A stretch of DNA of 64,000 nucleotides from Blastocystis hominis (GCF_000151665.1 NW_013171826.1:2501-66500), one strand, 5' to 3'. Counted from the stretch's first letter, positions 25,101 through 36,344 are shown. The notes: generated by a model not told the origin, from the sequence alone. Made by a program: numbers and translations.

Positions 25101-26567
25101 CAAATCGTGAAACGGCATGCCAAGGTTGACATTGACAACAAGGAGCAAGCAACGTCGTCCCAAGGCATCTACTACCTGGACGCCAACAACCTGTATGGTG
25201 GAGCCATGCACAGAATGATGCCTTACGAATTAGTGGGTGTACCCGAGCGACGAGAAGTAATGGAAAGGATCAACCGTGATCCAAATGAATGGGTGCAATC
25301 ACTTAAGACGTTCGGCAAGTATGGATTCTTCGTCGAGTGTGACATCGAGGCACCAGTGGAACTCCATGATAAATTCAATGACTTGCCATTCTTCCCCGTA
25401 CAGAAGGCGGGCATGTACTCTGATGGAATCAAGAAGTACGCAGAGAAGAACGACATTGTGGACAAAGTGAAAGAGGTGAATACACCGAAGCTCATCTGCG
25501 ATCTTGTACCTCGACGCAAATATCTCGTGCACTACTCTCTGCTGCAATTGGGTCTTCAACAGGGATATCGCGTCACGCACATCCACCACCTCATTCGATT
25601 CAAGCAGGCACCATTTATCTTCGAGTACGTGAACATGCTGAGTGAGAAACGAGCCAAGTCCAAGACCACTGTGGAGAAGAACCTGTATAAGCTGTTAGCA
25701 AACTCAACCTATGGAAAATTCGTTGAGACTGGGTTGAAACGGATGAAAGTGAAGTTCGCTAACACATGGAATGAACGTGAAGCCATCATTCAGAAGCACG
25801 GATACGACATGATTGCTGGAACAACCATGTATTCCGAGAATCTGATTGGCATCAAGCTAAACACACCGGTGCGCAGGGTGGAGAAGCCATTCTTCATCGG
25901 ATTCGCCATTCTCGACATGTCCAAACACATCATCTACGATTTCTACTACAACGTGCTCAAGAACACATTCGACACCGTGGAGCTGTTGGGACAGGACACG
26001 GATTCGCTCATCGTGCAACTGCACGATCGCGCTAACATCGTTCACAAGATGTGTGACATGTACAAATCATTCGACTTCTCGGAATTGGATAACACGAGCT
26101 ACTTCTATGGAGAACTCGTGAAGTATTACGAGCATGAAGTGGACAAGAGCAAGTTCCCTTCATTGGACTCGTTCCTCAACTTCAACAAGAAGTTGCCTGG
26201 TCCCATCTTCAAGGACGAGCACAACGGACATCGCATCACGGAGTTCGTGGGACTTAGACCGAAGATGTATTGCTTGGTTGATGAGAAGCATGTGATACAC
26301 AACGCAGCGAAGGGAGTACCTCGCAACGTCGTGATTGACGGTGAGAGGATGAGCGTGAAGAACATCGAACTATACAAGCGTGTCCTCGAGGCCGAGAAGA
26401 AGGAAGATGCAGTGATCGAAGGCAGCTTCAAGCGTATCAACAATCAAGCATTCAACATCAGCACGAAGGAGCAAACCAAGACACTCATGACTTGCACAGA
26501 TAACAAACGTTGGATCTTGGACGACAACATACACACACTTGCATTCGGGCATTATAGACTGAAGTAA
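22150..26567 (+). pseudogene. PolB: Family B DNA polymerase, frameshifted
   Basis: Protein-primed-type PolB of Polintons. In order: adapter-like N-terminus, a C2H2 finger (KCRFCNDFFGSRKAVHDHE, about 23645), Exo I VVYADFESA (23809), a CPFCHKKL/RHHAHVAG/CTCCTKCN zinc segment (about 24073-24215), Exo II HNGSHYDFTF (24261), Exo III YNVLDVT (24738), motif A LDANNLYGG (about 25177), motif B LLANSTYGKF (about 25690) and motif C GQDTDSLI (about 25990). The frame breaks at about 24436-24452: relative to copy B the bases between ATTGTG and ACACTTGG differ by two, so codons up to 24549 and from 24459 are in different frames. The break separates part of the exonuclease from the polymerase domain, so the gene is probably inactive. 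A TATATAAATG precedes it. Confidence 0.92.
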
Positions 26568-26589
26568 AGGAAGCAATCTTTCACTTTGG

Positions 26590-26887
26590 GCATCCATGCA
26601 TACCATGGCCTACAATGGAAGTCAGGTTAACATTGCAGGAATTGGCCGAAATTGGCAGTCATGGGTTTCCGCGCGTTTCTTGTTATGGACAACGAGGTGA
26701 GCAGGTAGACAATGGCAGAAAATGGCAGTCATGGGTTTCCGCGCGTTTCTTGTTATGGACAACGAGGTGAGCAGGTAGACAATGGCAGAAAATGGTCGAA
26801 AATGGTCGAAAATGGTCGAAAATTGATTTCCGCGGTTATTTGGTAGGAAATGGATTTTCGCGCATCTATCGCCATTCCCCTACTACT
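26590..26887 (+). repeat. Right terminal inverted repeat of copy A
   Basis: Reverse complement of the outer and inner parts of the left repeat, ending CGCCATTCCCCTACTACT. It holds two 70-bp tandem units, each with TTTCCGCGCGTTTCTTGTTA (about 26665 and 26735), then three GGTCGAAAAT units. It is about 220 bp shorter than the left repeat. Confidence 0.85.
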
Positions 26888-28213
26888 TGTAATGTTTAAT
26901 TCTTCATATGGCTATATATGCAATTCATCGATTCTTGTATTTCTTAACCTTATTATCTTACTTATTATTAACATATTTCTTTGATTTCTATTGTCTCCGT
27001 TTTCTATGTGTAATACAATCATATATTTAAATACACTTGCTATTATTTCAATAATAACGTTTTCAATTCTATGATACAAAACTTAATTTGTTTTAATCCT
27101 TTTATTCTTGTTATTATAAAGGATTGATAAATCATCGAAAGGAAAAATGACTTGCTCTTGACCATTTCTTTCTTTTAAATTGATATATCATTTTTAAATT
27201 ATTATAACTAATTCTTTTTTCATTATTTTTTTCTTAATCAATGACTAATGTGATGGAGTTTGGACGTATTGAAACGATATAGATATGAGGGTTTTCCAAC
27301 TTTCGAAAGATTTGTATGTATCTATATTGTTACCACTTATGATACTAATACCTTCATCATTCTAAGTACTATTATTTACAGTAATTTCAGTTTGATTCAT
27401 TCAAATGATTGACGATATGTAACGAAAATATGTATTAGACTAACTGATACTAGTATGGAACACACTAGTCGTAATATAAGAGTTTCAAAAGCGAACCACG
27501 TATATTAGGCTTCTTCTATATTCAGTGGCCAAGAGATACAAGGCATGGTAAGTATTCTAAAAATGGCTTCAAAACAATGACATGAAAAAGAGGAAAATCC
27601 CAAATTGTGCTCACAGGGTAAGACATTTATGATGAACCAGAAAAAAGGAAAAAACAATCAGCATAATTCGCGCGTGCAATACAATAGCATATAATTCCAT
27701 CACAAAATGATTTTATACCTATGTACAATTATGATGAGTATGTCTGGAATATTTCAAGTTGCTTATAATATGCCATGAATAGGTTGATACTATATGTGCT
27801 TTGTTAATATGATGATTTACATAAAAAATAAACAAATAGTTATGTTTACTTTATATTGCTTGAGAAGGTATCATACTGATATATAAGTAATAATAATGAT
27901 CGAAAGAGCTTTTTGTTAGAGTGAAAATAGGATCATTTTTGTTATGTGACATGTATCAAATATGGATGAACTTATCAATAGAAATAGGAAGGATGAATCA
28001 CTCGTCTATTAAAAGCATTATTGTATTTTTATTAATACTGACTAACAACACGACATACTCACGCGCTATATAGAATCAGTACATGGGTCATAAAATCTAA
28101 AAACTGAAAGTAATAAATGCGTATTGCATCATTATTGGCTAAATAACTGATGTGAATTGCATAGAAGTCAAAATAGGATTAGCATTTCATTTTTAACATA
28201 TATCAATCCTGCT
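26888..28213. other. AT-rich host DNA between copies A and B
   Basis: No open frame of note and no hairpin element. The sequence is very AT-rich, clearly unlike the Polinton copies on both sides. It is the spacer between two separate insertions facing each other with their polymerase ends. Confidence 0.75.
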
Positions 28214-28560
28214 AGTAGTAGGGAATTGACGCATAACGCGCGGAAATTATTTCGGCTCTTTTTCGGCCAAAGTTGCCCTTCAGACCCCCTCAACTACAAA
28301 CCGCGCGTCCAAAGTCACCCCTCAGACCCCATCTACCATTGCTCATCATGACTCACTTTGGTCAACCTGTAATTTTTGGCTTTCATAAGAAACAAGGGTC
28401 GAAAAAATGACCTTAGCCTACTTGCCCACCTCAGAGACCACGACGCATAAAGCGCGAAAACCTTCTCGACCCTTTTTCTGCCAATGTGGTAATTGTCTGC
28501 CCTTTATATACTATTTGATAAAAAACAAAGTGAAAACGACTTTTCATTTGCATGTCCTTC
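28214..28560 (+). repeat. Terminal repeat of copy B (polymerase end)
   Basis: It starts AGTAGTAGGGAATTGACGCA and contains two CCAAAGT(C/T)(A/G)CCC(C/T)TCAGACCCC units, like those in the left end of copy A. It resembles A's left end more than A's polymerase end, so the ends have been shuffled between elements. Confidence 0.75.
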
Positions 28561-28593
28561 AATCGGTAATGTCCAAACGCAAGTGTGTGTACG

Positions 28594-31500
28594 TTATAGT
28601 CCAAGATCCATCGTTTGTTGTCCGTGCAAGTCATGAGTGTCTTGGTCTGTTCCTTCCTGATAATATCGAAGGCCGGTTGTAAATGCGTTTGAAACTGCAT
28701 CTCCCTTCTTATCAGCCTCGAGGACACGCTTGTACAAGTCGATGTTCTTCACGCTCATTCTCTCTCCATCGATCACAACATTGCGAGGAACTCCCTTTGC
28801 TGCATTGTGCACTACATGCTTCTCATCAACCAAGCAGTACATCTTCGGTCTCAGTCCAACGAATTCTGTGATGCGATGTCCGTTGTGCTCGTCCTTGAAG
28901 ATGGGACCAGGCAACTTCTTGTTGAAGTTGAGGAACGAGTCCAATGAAGGGAACTTATTCTTATCCTTTTCATGCTCATAGTACTTCACGAGTTCACCAT
29001 AGAAGTAGCTCGTGTTATCCAATTCCGAGAAGTCGAACGACTTGTACATGTCACACATCTTGTGAACGATGTTAGCGCGATCGTGCAGTTGTACGATGAG
29101 TGAATCTGTGTCCTGACCCAACAGCTCCACGTTATCGAATGTCGTCTTGAGCACATTGTAGTAGAAATCGTATATGATGTGTTTGGACATGTCCAGAATG
29201 GCGAATCCGATGAAGAACGGCTTCTCCACCCTGCGCACCGGTGTATTCAACTTGATGCCGATGAGATTCTCGGAATACATGGTAGTCCCAGCAATCATGT
29301 CGTACCCATGCTTCTGAATGATGGCTTCACGTTCATTCCATGTGTTAGCGAACTTCACTTTCATCCGTTTCAACCCAGTCTCCACGAATTTGCCATAGGT
29401 GGAGTTTGCCAACAGCTTGTACAGGTTCTTCTCCACGGTGGTCTTAGACTTCGCTCGTTTCTCACTCAGCATGTTCACGTACTCGAAGATGAATGGTGCC
29501 TGCTTGAATCGAATGATGTGATGAATGTGAGTGATGCGATAACTCTGTTGAATGCCCAGTTTCAACAGTGAGTAATGTACGAGATACTTGCGACGAGGCA
29601 CAAGATCGCAGATGAGTTTCGGTGTATTCACCTCTTTCACTTTGTCCACAATGTCGTTCTTCTCAGCGTACTTCTTGATTCCATCGGAGTACATGCTTGC
29701 CTTCTGTACGGGGAAGAATGGCAAGTCATTGAACTTGTCGTGCAGCTCCACTGGTGCCTCGATGTCACACTCGACGAAGAATCCATACTTACCGAACGTC
29801 TTGAGTGATTGCACCCACCCATTCGGGTCACGATTGATCCTCTCCATCACTTCTTGACGCTCAGGTACACCCACCAACTCATAAGGCATCATTCGATGCA
29901 TGGCTCCACCATACAGGTTGTTGGCGTCCAGGTAGTAGATGCCTTCACTGCTCACAGTTGCTTGCTCCTTGTTGTCAATGTTGACCTTGGCATGTCGTTT
30001 CACGATCTGTGTGATGCCTCCTCGCAGGTTCTTCAACAATCGCATGAAGTCATCGATATCATTTGTCTCCATCAATCGAATGCCCTTGCTCTCATAGAAT
30101 TCACCCATGCGATTCAAGAACACTTTCACCAGTTGTTTCTCGGCGAGTCCCTCATTCGCGTTGATGCGCATGATGTACTGAGCCCATTTCCTTGCGAGGG
30201 TCATGAGGCTACTCTCACTATGATCGCCCTCCATTGTCACCTTCAAGAATAGCGAATATGCCATTTGTGGTGCTGTGATGTAATGCATTGGATCAACACC
30301 GAATGCATTCAGTGTGGTAACGCGGAAGTGTTCGAATGCATCAGCCATGAGAGTCACATCGAGTACATTGTACAATTCGTAGTATTCACCCCATGTCTTG
30401 ATATCGAAGGTCTTCCACAGCTTCACCATGTGATCATATTCGTCTTGTGGCATCATCTCTCCCTTCATATCATCAATGCATTGCTCGCGAGAAGGAATGA
30501 CGGTATTGTTCAATGACTCGTACGACTTGATGAGGCTGTAGAACATGGGTTCTTTCCGTGTCAACAAATCGATGTACTCGTCACTCCATTGCTTACCTCG
30601 AGACTCACAGTACTTGCGTAGTTGTTGTTTGGTGTGCACATAGAGGTCCAAGTTGCCTCCAAGTGTCTGAGCCACAATGGAACGCAGTGGACTACTGATG
30701 AGCTTCAACGAGTCCTTGAATTGTATGCCATTGTACTCGATCTGCATCTCCTTGTCTTCAGTGGTTGGAATGACTTCGAGATTCCCGCCAGGCATCGTCG
30801 CGATGAGCTTCATGATGAATGTGAAGTCGTAGTGCGATCCATTGTGGAAGTAAACTGGTAGACGATAGTTCTTCTTGTTGAATGAGAGTTGTAGGTTACA
30901 CTTGGTGCAACAGGTGCAGATGTACTGTCCGGCTTCGAAGTGGCGTACTTCTCCCTTCCCTGTGGTGTATACACCTGCCACATGTGCGTGATGTCTAACC
31001 TTGTCGTCCTCCAGTTTCTTGTGGCAGAAGGGACACACGGTTGTTGCACGAAAGTCCTTCTCGATGCTCGGAGAGTTCTCGAGGGGCAATTCATCGAAGA
31101 GGTATTCTTTCACTCTCTCGTGCAATTGTGTGAAATAGTCCATGAAAGGACGAAGATCTTCTTCGCTCTCATGTGGTGCATGGAAGACTCTCAGTTGGCT
31201 GTCAATGGCTGGAATGCGTGACACGGTTAGACAGGATAACATGATTGGCTTGTGTCTGTTCTTGTCATCAATGGCTGACTCGAAGTCGGCGTATACGACG
31301 ACCAGTGCTGGCATTTCGTATCGCTGGTTTGTGAATCGCAACCGAGTTTCCTCGTTCGACAACTCGTACTGATCGCTCTCATCGACAAGTTCTCGATGTG
31401 CTTGTACTTCGTGAGCATGAACAGCTTTGCAAGATCCGAAGAAGTCGTCACAGAATCTGCACTTCACGTTTCTTGCTGTATGTCTATTCTTCACATCACT

Positions 31501-33045
31501 CTGACGAAAGATACGATGTTTGAAATCGCTCAAGTCCTTGATGTACAAGAAGTGCTTGGGAGTATCCTCAGGTTGATTCAAGTCGTTCAAGATGCAGAGG
31601 GATAGAGGGGAACGTGATTTCTCCTTGCTTTTGTACACGACATCGTATGTGAATAAATCGAATTGCTCCTTCGTCTTATCGGTGTGTCCAGGCAAGAGTG
31701 TGACCTCGAATACATTGAGTGATACTTTCAATCCCTCCAATGCGGCGAATTTCTCTTCACTTGCATCAAAAGGTACATTGTCGCGAATGCCCATTGCTTC
31801 CTCCACCTCGTGAATGGCCACTCCGAATACCTTGTTCTTGTCGGGTTGTTTCCACCACTTGTTGTACACGGTTGCATCACCTATCTTCCGATTTGCGATG
31901 ATTTTGTGTCCGCCTTCACTCGCTAGGATGAGACACCTCTGCAGGCACTTGTTGTCATTGATATTGAGATTGTATGCCATGCGTCCAATGACAGCAGGTG
32001 TATGATACTGGTATCCAATGAATGTGCGAAGAGGGAACATTTCGACATGGAATCCGATCCATCCATGGTAGACAAAACCACTTCCTTCGGTTTCTTGTTC
32101 TTCCACGGAGTTTTTGTACCATCTGAGGTAGTCCTTGATCCATTCGTCAATACGATCTCGGCGAACGATGCGGAGGTGTCTCAATCGATCATCGGTGAGG
32201 TTGAGGATCTTGGACTCTCCATCATGTGTCAACATGAGGTTGTATGCCATGATGGTGACGAAACACTGGCTGTACTCGCGCATACCATTCAGGATTTTTT
32301 TCATGATCTCATTGAACTCACCGCTTTCATCGAATACGAGGTTAATTGGTTCCACTTCCTCCTCGCTCTTCTCACCCGGTAGTCGAACCAACAGTCTATT
32401 CTCATCCTCGTTATTGAGACGAAAGTATTTCTTCGTATTTTTCTCATGTTCCCATTCCTTGTACATGTCTCCTTCCACGGTGTGATAGTATGTGAGTGCA
32501 TACCCGAGTGACGAGTTGATCACATCACTCAAGCGTCCTTTGGCCACTTTGCGATCGAACCGAGCGAATGCCTTATTGCGTCTCATTTCACGCCTCTTCT
32601 CCACGGTGTTCAGGTAAGCGGGTAGGTGACGTTGTCGCTTCTCACCGAACTCATGTCCGTTCCACTCGTACTCGAGGTACCGCTCGTTCCATGCCTTACT
32701 TCCCACGACGAGATACTTACGCTCTCCTGCAGGGTCACTCACTCGTTTACGTGACGCGCGTTTCGGAGGCTCAGGGATACTATCACTGTCATCATAGTGT
32801 TTCTCAACTTCACGTTTACGCAACCCACGTTTTGAGGGTGCGAAAAAGGCGATATATTCATCGGGTATATTTACTCCAAACACCTTTCTCGAGAGATAGG
32901 CTCTCGAGTCAGGAATGGTCTGATCGGTGAACTTCCCGTCGATCATGTAGTACTTGGCAGCCAATCGCTTCCAGGTTGGTCCACCGATCTTGATTTGTTT
33001 GCCAGTTTCAGAGTTGATAGTATATTCGTCGCAATGTGAACTCAT
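28594..33045 (-). CDS. PolB: Family B DNA polymerase of copy B, altered C-terminus (1483 aa)
   Basis: The longest uninterrupted polymerase frame in the window. It keeps the exonuclease motifs (YADFESA, HNGSHYDFTF, YNVLDVT), both zinc-binding segments, and polymerase motifs A (DANNLYGG), B (LLANSTYGKF) and C (GQDTDSLI). About 25 extra residues near position 60-85 (DEYIAFFAPSKRGLRKREVE region) are absent from A. The final 40 or so residues are out of register with A: a deletion/frameshift near 28680-28700 moves the conserved end (ending LAFGHYRLK in A) into another frame. All catalytic motifs remain, so activity is possible but uncertain. Confidence 0.88.
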   Translation of the reverse strand: MSSHCDEYTINSETGKQIKIGGPTWKRLAAKYYMIDGKFTDQTIPDSRAYLSRKVFGVNIPDEYIAFFAPSKRGLRKREVEKHYDDSDSIPEPPKRASRKRVSDPAGERKYLVVGSKAWNERYLEYEWNGHEFGEKRQRHLPAYLNTVEKRREMRRNKAFARFDRKVAKGRLSDVINSSLGYALTYYHTVEGDMYKEWEHEKNTKKYFRLNNEDENRLLVRLPGEKSEEEVEPINLVFDESGEFNEIMKKILNGMREYSQCFVTIMAYNLMLTHDGESKILNLTDDRLRHLRIVRRDRIDEWIKDYLRWYKNSVEEQETEGSGFVYHGWIGFHVEMFPLRTFIGYQYHTPAVIGRMAYNLNINDNKCLQRCLILASEGGHKIIANRKIGDATVYNKWWKQPDKNKVFGVAIHEVEEAMGIRDNVPFDASEEKFAALEGLKVSLNVFEVTLLPGHTDKTKEQFDLFTYDVVYKSKEKSRSPLSLCILNDLNQPEDTPKHFLYIKDLSDFKHRIFRQSDVKNRHTARNVKCRFCDDFFGSCKAVHAHEVQAHRELVDESDQYELSNEETRLRFTNQRYEMPALVVVYADFESAIDDKNRHKPIMLSCLTVSRIPAIDSQLRVFHAPHESEEDLRPFMDYFTQLHERVKEYLFDELPLENSPSIEKDFRATTVCPFCHKKLEDDKVRHHAHVAGVYTTGKGEVRHFEAGQYICTCCTKCNLQLSFNKKNYRLPVYFHNGSHYDFTFIMKLIATMPGGNLEVIPTTEDKEMQIEYNGIQFKDSLKLISSPLRSIVAQTLGGNLDLYVHTKQQLRKYCESRGKQWSDEYIDLLTRKEPMFYSLIKSYESLNNTVIPSREQCIDDMKGEMMPQDEYDHMVKLWKTFDIKTWGEYYELYNVLDVTLMADAFEHFRVTTLNAFGVDPMHYITAPQMAYSLFLKVTMEGDHSESSLMTLARKWAQYIMRINANEGLAEKQLVKVFLNRMGEFYESKGIRLMETNDIDDFMRLLKNLRGGITQIVKRHAKVNIDNKEQATVSSEGIYYLDANNLYGGAMHRMMPYELVGVPERQEVMERINRDPNGWVQSLKTFGKYGFFVECDIEAPVELHDKFNDLPFFPVQKASMYSDGIKKYAEKNDIVDKVKEVNTPKLICDLVPRRKYLVHYSLLKLGIQQSYRITHIHHIIRFKQAPFIFEYVNMLSEKRAKSKTTVEKNLYKLLANSTYGKFVETGLKRMKVKFANTWNEREAIIQKHGYDMIAGTTMYSENLIGIKLNTPVRRVEKPFFIGFAILDMSKHIIYDFYYNVLKTTFDNVELLGQDTDSLIVQLHDRANIVHKMCDMYKSFDFSELDNTSYFYGELVKYYEHEKDKNKFPSLDSFLNFNKKLPGPIFKDEHNGHRITEFVGLRPKMYCLVDEKHVVHNAAKGVPRNVVIDGERMSVKNIDLYKRVLEADKKGDAVSNAFTTGLRYYQEGTDQDTHDLHGQQTMDLGL

Positions 33046-33158
33046 TTATATTAGGGTCACAGAGTTTTTAAGTACCCAAAGTGAAAATGGTATGACTTGG
33101 GAATAGTTAGGGAATTTCCAGTCTAGAAGAGGGGCAACGAGGGACGCCGAAGGCATTC

Positions 33159-33584
33159 CTAGAATGGGAAAATGGCATGGCCATCTTCGTCGTACTCGAA
33201 TTCATCGATATCGACGTACTCACTGGACGACGAGTCGTCGTCACTGTTGCTATCGGCAAACATCATGTCAATATTCGGATCCTTGTCGTATGCTTTGGCT
33301 TCTTCTTTGCTCATTTTCACCCATTGTCCTTTCTCACGTCTGTAATTGTCTCGGATCAACTCATTGAATGCAGTGCCACCAATGATAATACGTTTATTGG
33401 TGGGTGATAACATTCTCGACTTGGGAACGTACTTCGTCGTACCCTCCGGCAATGGTTTGTCGTACAAGCGATTCAATTTCTCGTCGTACTTGAATCCATG
33501 CTTGAGAAGGTTCCAGAAGCGAACTCCGTTGATTTGAATTTCGCGTCCTGTATTGGGGTTCAATGTGTGAGTAGGTCTATTCAT
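33159..33584 (-). CDS. Adapter-like small protein, copy B (141 aa)
   Basis: Homologue of the 142-aa protein at 21623, intact. It keeps LNPNTGREIQINGVRFWNLL, the second block KRIIIGGTAFNELI and the acidic tail ending AIFPF. Upstream on its coding strand is a long alternating TA tract (33586-33608), which may act as a promoter or simply be a microsatellite. Confidence 0.65.
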   Translation of the reverse strand: MNRPTHTLNPNTGREIQINGVRFWNLLKHGFKYDEKLNRLYDKPLPEGTTKYVPKSRMLSPTNKRIIIGGTAFNELIRDNYRREKGQWVKMSKEEAKAYDKDPNIDMMFADSNSDDDSSSSEYVDIDEFEYDEDGHAIFPF

Positions 33585-33640
33585 TTATATATATATATAT
33601 ATATATATTTCCCTTTTAATCCTCGTTATCCCCTTCCTAA

Positions 33641-34192
33641 ATGAAGTACAAGAAAACAGAAAACAACACATGGTCATCCCTGGTACGCACCTGTGAGGAC
33701 GAGAATATCGAACTTGCCGATATCATCATCCATACCAAGTATCCGATCAATTGTGAGCGTCTATTCGGATTCAGTGTTCGCACCCCGTAATCGAATGTGA
33801 ACTGTGGTTTGATCTTGCACGACTATGATTGCATTGAAACGACACTGGATGATAATTGTCCACCATGGTTGTCTGAGGATGAATAGGAGTATCTATTGCC
33901 TCATTTGGCTAGCAATGGTCTGCTCGGTGTGCCTTTGAATGTCTTTGGAAGGATGACGAATACGAATCCTCCTCCATATATCGTGTCTGTCGAGACCGAG
34001 AATCGTGCTGTTTACTTCTTCTCCAACTACTATGTTCGCGTGGTCTACAAGGTGGCAGATGATGAAGTGCCTCCCGAGTTGTCCGATCTGTTTATCGATG
34101 AAGGCGCGTGTTTGAAGGGTGTGTACGTCAAACCATACGAACGAATGGGAGGAAGCATCGCTTCCTCCCGGCGAAACTTCGTTTCGCCATGA
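33641..34192 (+). pseudogene. 169-aa protein homologue with two nonsense codons
   Basis: Same reading frame as the copy A gene at 21055-21564, but a Gln codon has become TAA near 33788 and a Trp codon TAG near 33884. The 3' end is replaced by a double hairpin (34147-34188), which supplies the last codons. Confidence 0.85.
34147..34188 (+). repeat. Double hairpin at end of 169-aa pseudogene, copy B
   Basis: Arm 1 stem GGGAGGAAGC with loop ATC; arm 2 GGCGAAAC-TTC-GTTTCGCC. Found only in B. Confidence 0.85.
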
Positions 34193-34215
34193 AGTCAACC
34201 AAAGTAAATAAGTAA

Positions 34216-34752
34216 ATGTCGTACATCTTCAGCAGCAATGGAAACAATTACACGTTCAAGAAGCTCGACAACATGCTCATCAACATGCCCGAGAAGGACG
34301 GTCATCATGTGCTAATTCGAGAGACAGTGGATGGCGTTCCTCAGTATTCGTGGGGCAGTGCTTCATGCATCGTGAAAGCGAACGAAGCATTTGTCTTCGA
34401 GTACACACCAGAAGCTACCGAATCATTCAATGGCGAGTGGGGTGGTGATAGTATTCCACCTATGCCGTCCGGATCGTACCTGGTGACCACGAATGTCATA
34501 ACGTACCTTCCCGATGACATGTTCAACGATTGCGACTCAATCGAATCGGTGGTTGAAAAGGGTTATCGAGTGTTAGTCACGTTTGACAATACGCCTATCC
34601 TAGACAGACCGTACATCGATACATTGAATAGTCTTGTATCTCATACTGGTTATGCTGTTGTACAATGTTGGTACCTCTCCTGTCCTTCGTACGTATTCGA
34701 ATCTTCCCATCATGCTTCTAGGTGGCGTGAAGAGCATCACGATCGTTTTTGA
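34216..34752 (+). CDS. 202-aa protein homologue with shifted C-terminus (178 aa)
   Basis: Closely follows the A protein from MSYIFSSNGNNYTFKKLDNM to about residue 148, then a frameshift near 34662 replaces the conserved end, so the gene is probably damaged. It lacks the double-hairpin insertion seen in A, so LPDDMFNDC represents the empty site. It overlaps the convergent integrase by 16 bp. Confidence 0.6.
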   Translation: MSYIFSSNGNNYTFKKLDNMLINMPEKDGHHVLIRETVDGVPQYSWGSASCIVKANEAFVFEYTPEATESFNGEWGGDSIPPMPSGSYLVTTNVITYLPDDMFNDCDSIESVVEKGYRVLVTFDNTPILDRPYIDTLNSLVSHTGYAVVQCWYLSCPSYVFESSHHASRWREEHHDRF

Positions 34753-35738
34753 ACACCTGGGACAGGTCCCTGCTTCCCCTTCTGCTTCTTCTGGCTCCTC
34801 GTAATGGGTCGATGTGATCTTGCTGCCTCTCTCAATGCATTGGGTTCCTTTCGACTCTTGGATCGAGTGACAGGCGGTGCTGGTTGTGGTTTACATTTGC
34901 TAGCCAGCAGTTCCCAGTGATAGCACTTTTGGGTGCGATTGTTTCCATCTTTCACTTCGTACATCAATGGCATGATGTGATCGTCAATATCAACCACTTC
35001 AACCAAGTCCTGAGACCATTTGCTCGTCAATGATCGCTTTTCCAGAATGCGAGGTCTTCGTGTCACTCGAACATAATCACCAACATCGAATTGAGGTGTT
35101 GTGTCCTTTGCTGCCATGTTGGATGGTTCTGTCTTCTCCTTGTACAAGATATCGTTGTTGTTCCAAATGTCATTGGGTGTATATCCGGTGTCTCTGATCT
35201 TCCTTCCATTGTGTCTACGAACTGTACCATCGATCAAGTCGAACCATACACCTTTCGATTGATTGAATGGAACCATGATGTGTTCCTTGATATCTCGAAT
35301 TGCTCGTTCGGCTAGTACTGCTTTATTCGCTGAATCCATGTGATACATGGTAATATCATACTTGTTCAAGATGTTTGTACGAAAGATGGCATTGGTGAAC
35401 TCGGTGCCTCGATCCGAGCAAATATGCTTTGGTGGTCCGTATGTCTGAATGATATCCTTCATTGCATGCGTGACTTCTATAGCACTCTTGCTTTTCAATC
35501 GCCGAGCCATCAGGTATTTCGAATATCCATCAATACATACAAGGACATACTTGTATCCACGATTCTTGTGGAATCCTGTGGACTTCTGACTGCCCAACAC
35601 TTCCTGTATCCATTTGTCTTGTTTGGAAGAGAAATCGATGAGATCGATGAAGTATATGTTTCGTTTGAATCCACTGATGATCATTCGAGTGGCACCTCTT
35701 CGTTTTGCTGGCTTGCGTAGTTCCTTGATCTCGTTCAT
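34737..35738 (-). CDS. INT: RVE integrase, copy B (333 aa)
   Basis: Intact. It keeps IDLIDFSS, CSDRGTEFTN and VLAERAIRDIK with the same spacing as in A, plus the C-terminal SH3/chromo-like part. The tail differs (KKQKGKQGPVPGVQKRS). Its start codon faces the start of the 63-aa gene two bases away. Confidence 0.92.
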   Translation of the reverse strand: MNEIKELRKPAKRRGATRMIISGFKRNIYFIDLIDFSSKQDKWIQEVLGSQKSTGFHKNRGYKYVLVCIDGYSKYLMARRLKSKSAIEVTHAMKDIIQTYGPPKHICSDRGTEFTNAIFRTNILNKYDITMYHMDSANKAVLAERAIRDIKEHIMVPFNQSKGVWFDLIDGTVRRHNGRKIRDTGYTPNDIWNNNDILYKEKTEPSNMAAKDTTPQFDVGDYVRVTRRPRILEKRSLTSKWSQDLVEVVDIDDHIMPLMYEVKDGNNRTQKCYHWELLASKCKPQPAPPVTRSKSRKEPNALREAARSHRPITRSQKKQKGKQGPVPGVQKRS

Positions 35739-35740
35739 AA

Positions 35741-35932
35741 ATGAACCGCTTTATTCAATGGTTGAAAGGGATATGGAAATGGATGAGTAAGAGGAAGAAC
35801 CACAAACTGGTGGTGGACTCGAAATGCAAGGACAGATGTCACTGCCTGTGCGTGTATAACGAAAAGAATGAATCAAGTGACGACAGTGGAAGTGATATTT
35901 CCATTAGTCCAACAGAGATTAAAGTGAAATAA
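35741..35932 (+). CDS. Small Trp/Cys protein, copy B (63 aa)
   Basis: Intact homologue of 19314-19505, with the amphipathic N-terminus MNRFIQWLKGIWKWMSKRK and identical Cys/His group and acidic tail. Here the stop is a TAA, followed after 17 bp by the next gene, instead of the ATGA overlap in A. Confidence 0.6.
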   Translation: MNRFIQWLKGIWKWMSKRKNHKLVVDSKCKDRCHCLCVYNEKNESSDDSGSDISISPTEIKVK

Positions 35933-35949
35933 TGTATTCATAAATAGAA

Positions 35950-36344
35950 ATGAATTACTGGATGACTGAAGAGCGAAGAGAGATTGCACGACAATACGTG
36001 CATGACATGATCAACTCGTTCGTCGAAGATCCACAGGGTGCAGGTTATCACGAGGAGTATGATCCCCTTATGTGTCGTTCTACTCACCTGACATTGAACG
36101 ACTTCTCGAGAAAGCATGCCATGAAAACAAGTACTCCAAATGTCATCCTCAGTTTGACGTATTGCACAATCCTAACAATGAGATCTATGATATCGAGGGA
36201 CATCGTGTGTGTGTAATTAATGGCACGATTGATATTTATATCGATGGTGTTGCCTATGACCAGAACGAGTTGACCAAGTGGAACATGGAGGTTGCCAAGG
36301 CTAGCAAGGCTAACAAGTTCCATGTACGGTTGCCTCCAAAGTAA
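35950..36344 (+). pseudogene. 129-aa protein homologue, frameshifted
   Basis: Matches the A protein, but a one-base loss near 36064 (GATCCCCTTATG against GATCCTCCATATG) shifts the frame after about 39 codons. The rest is readable from 36072 in another frame and ends at 36344. Confidence 0.8.

Larger units (their letters stand above)
4182..26887 (+). mobile_element. Polinton/Maverick copy A, complete
   Basis: The element runs from AGTAGTAGGGGAATGGCG at 4182 to the reverse complement of the same 18 bases at 26887. It carries 19 genes, including PolB, integrase, packaging ATPase, adenain-like protease and capsid-type genes, about 22.7 kb in all. The 6-bp flanks (CAGTTT left, TGTAAT right) do not match, so no target-site duplication is visible; it may have decayed or one end may have recombined. 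PolB carries a frameshift, so A could probably move only with help in trans. Confidence 0.93.

Noticed and set aside
4176-26893. 6-bp target duplication around copy A
   Set aside because: CAGTTT and TGTAAT do not match; shifting the ends by a base or two does not help.
33586-33608. Alternating TA tract as a replication origin
   Set aside because: It is absent from the same place in A and C apart from general A/T-richness; most simply a microsatellite next to a promoter.
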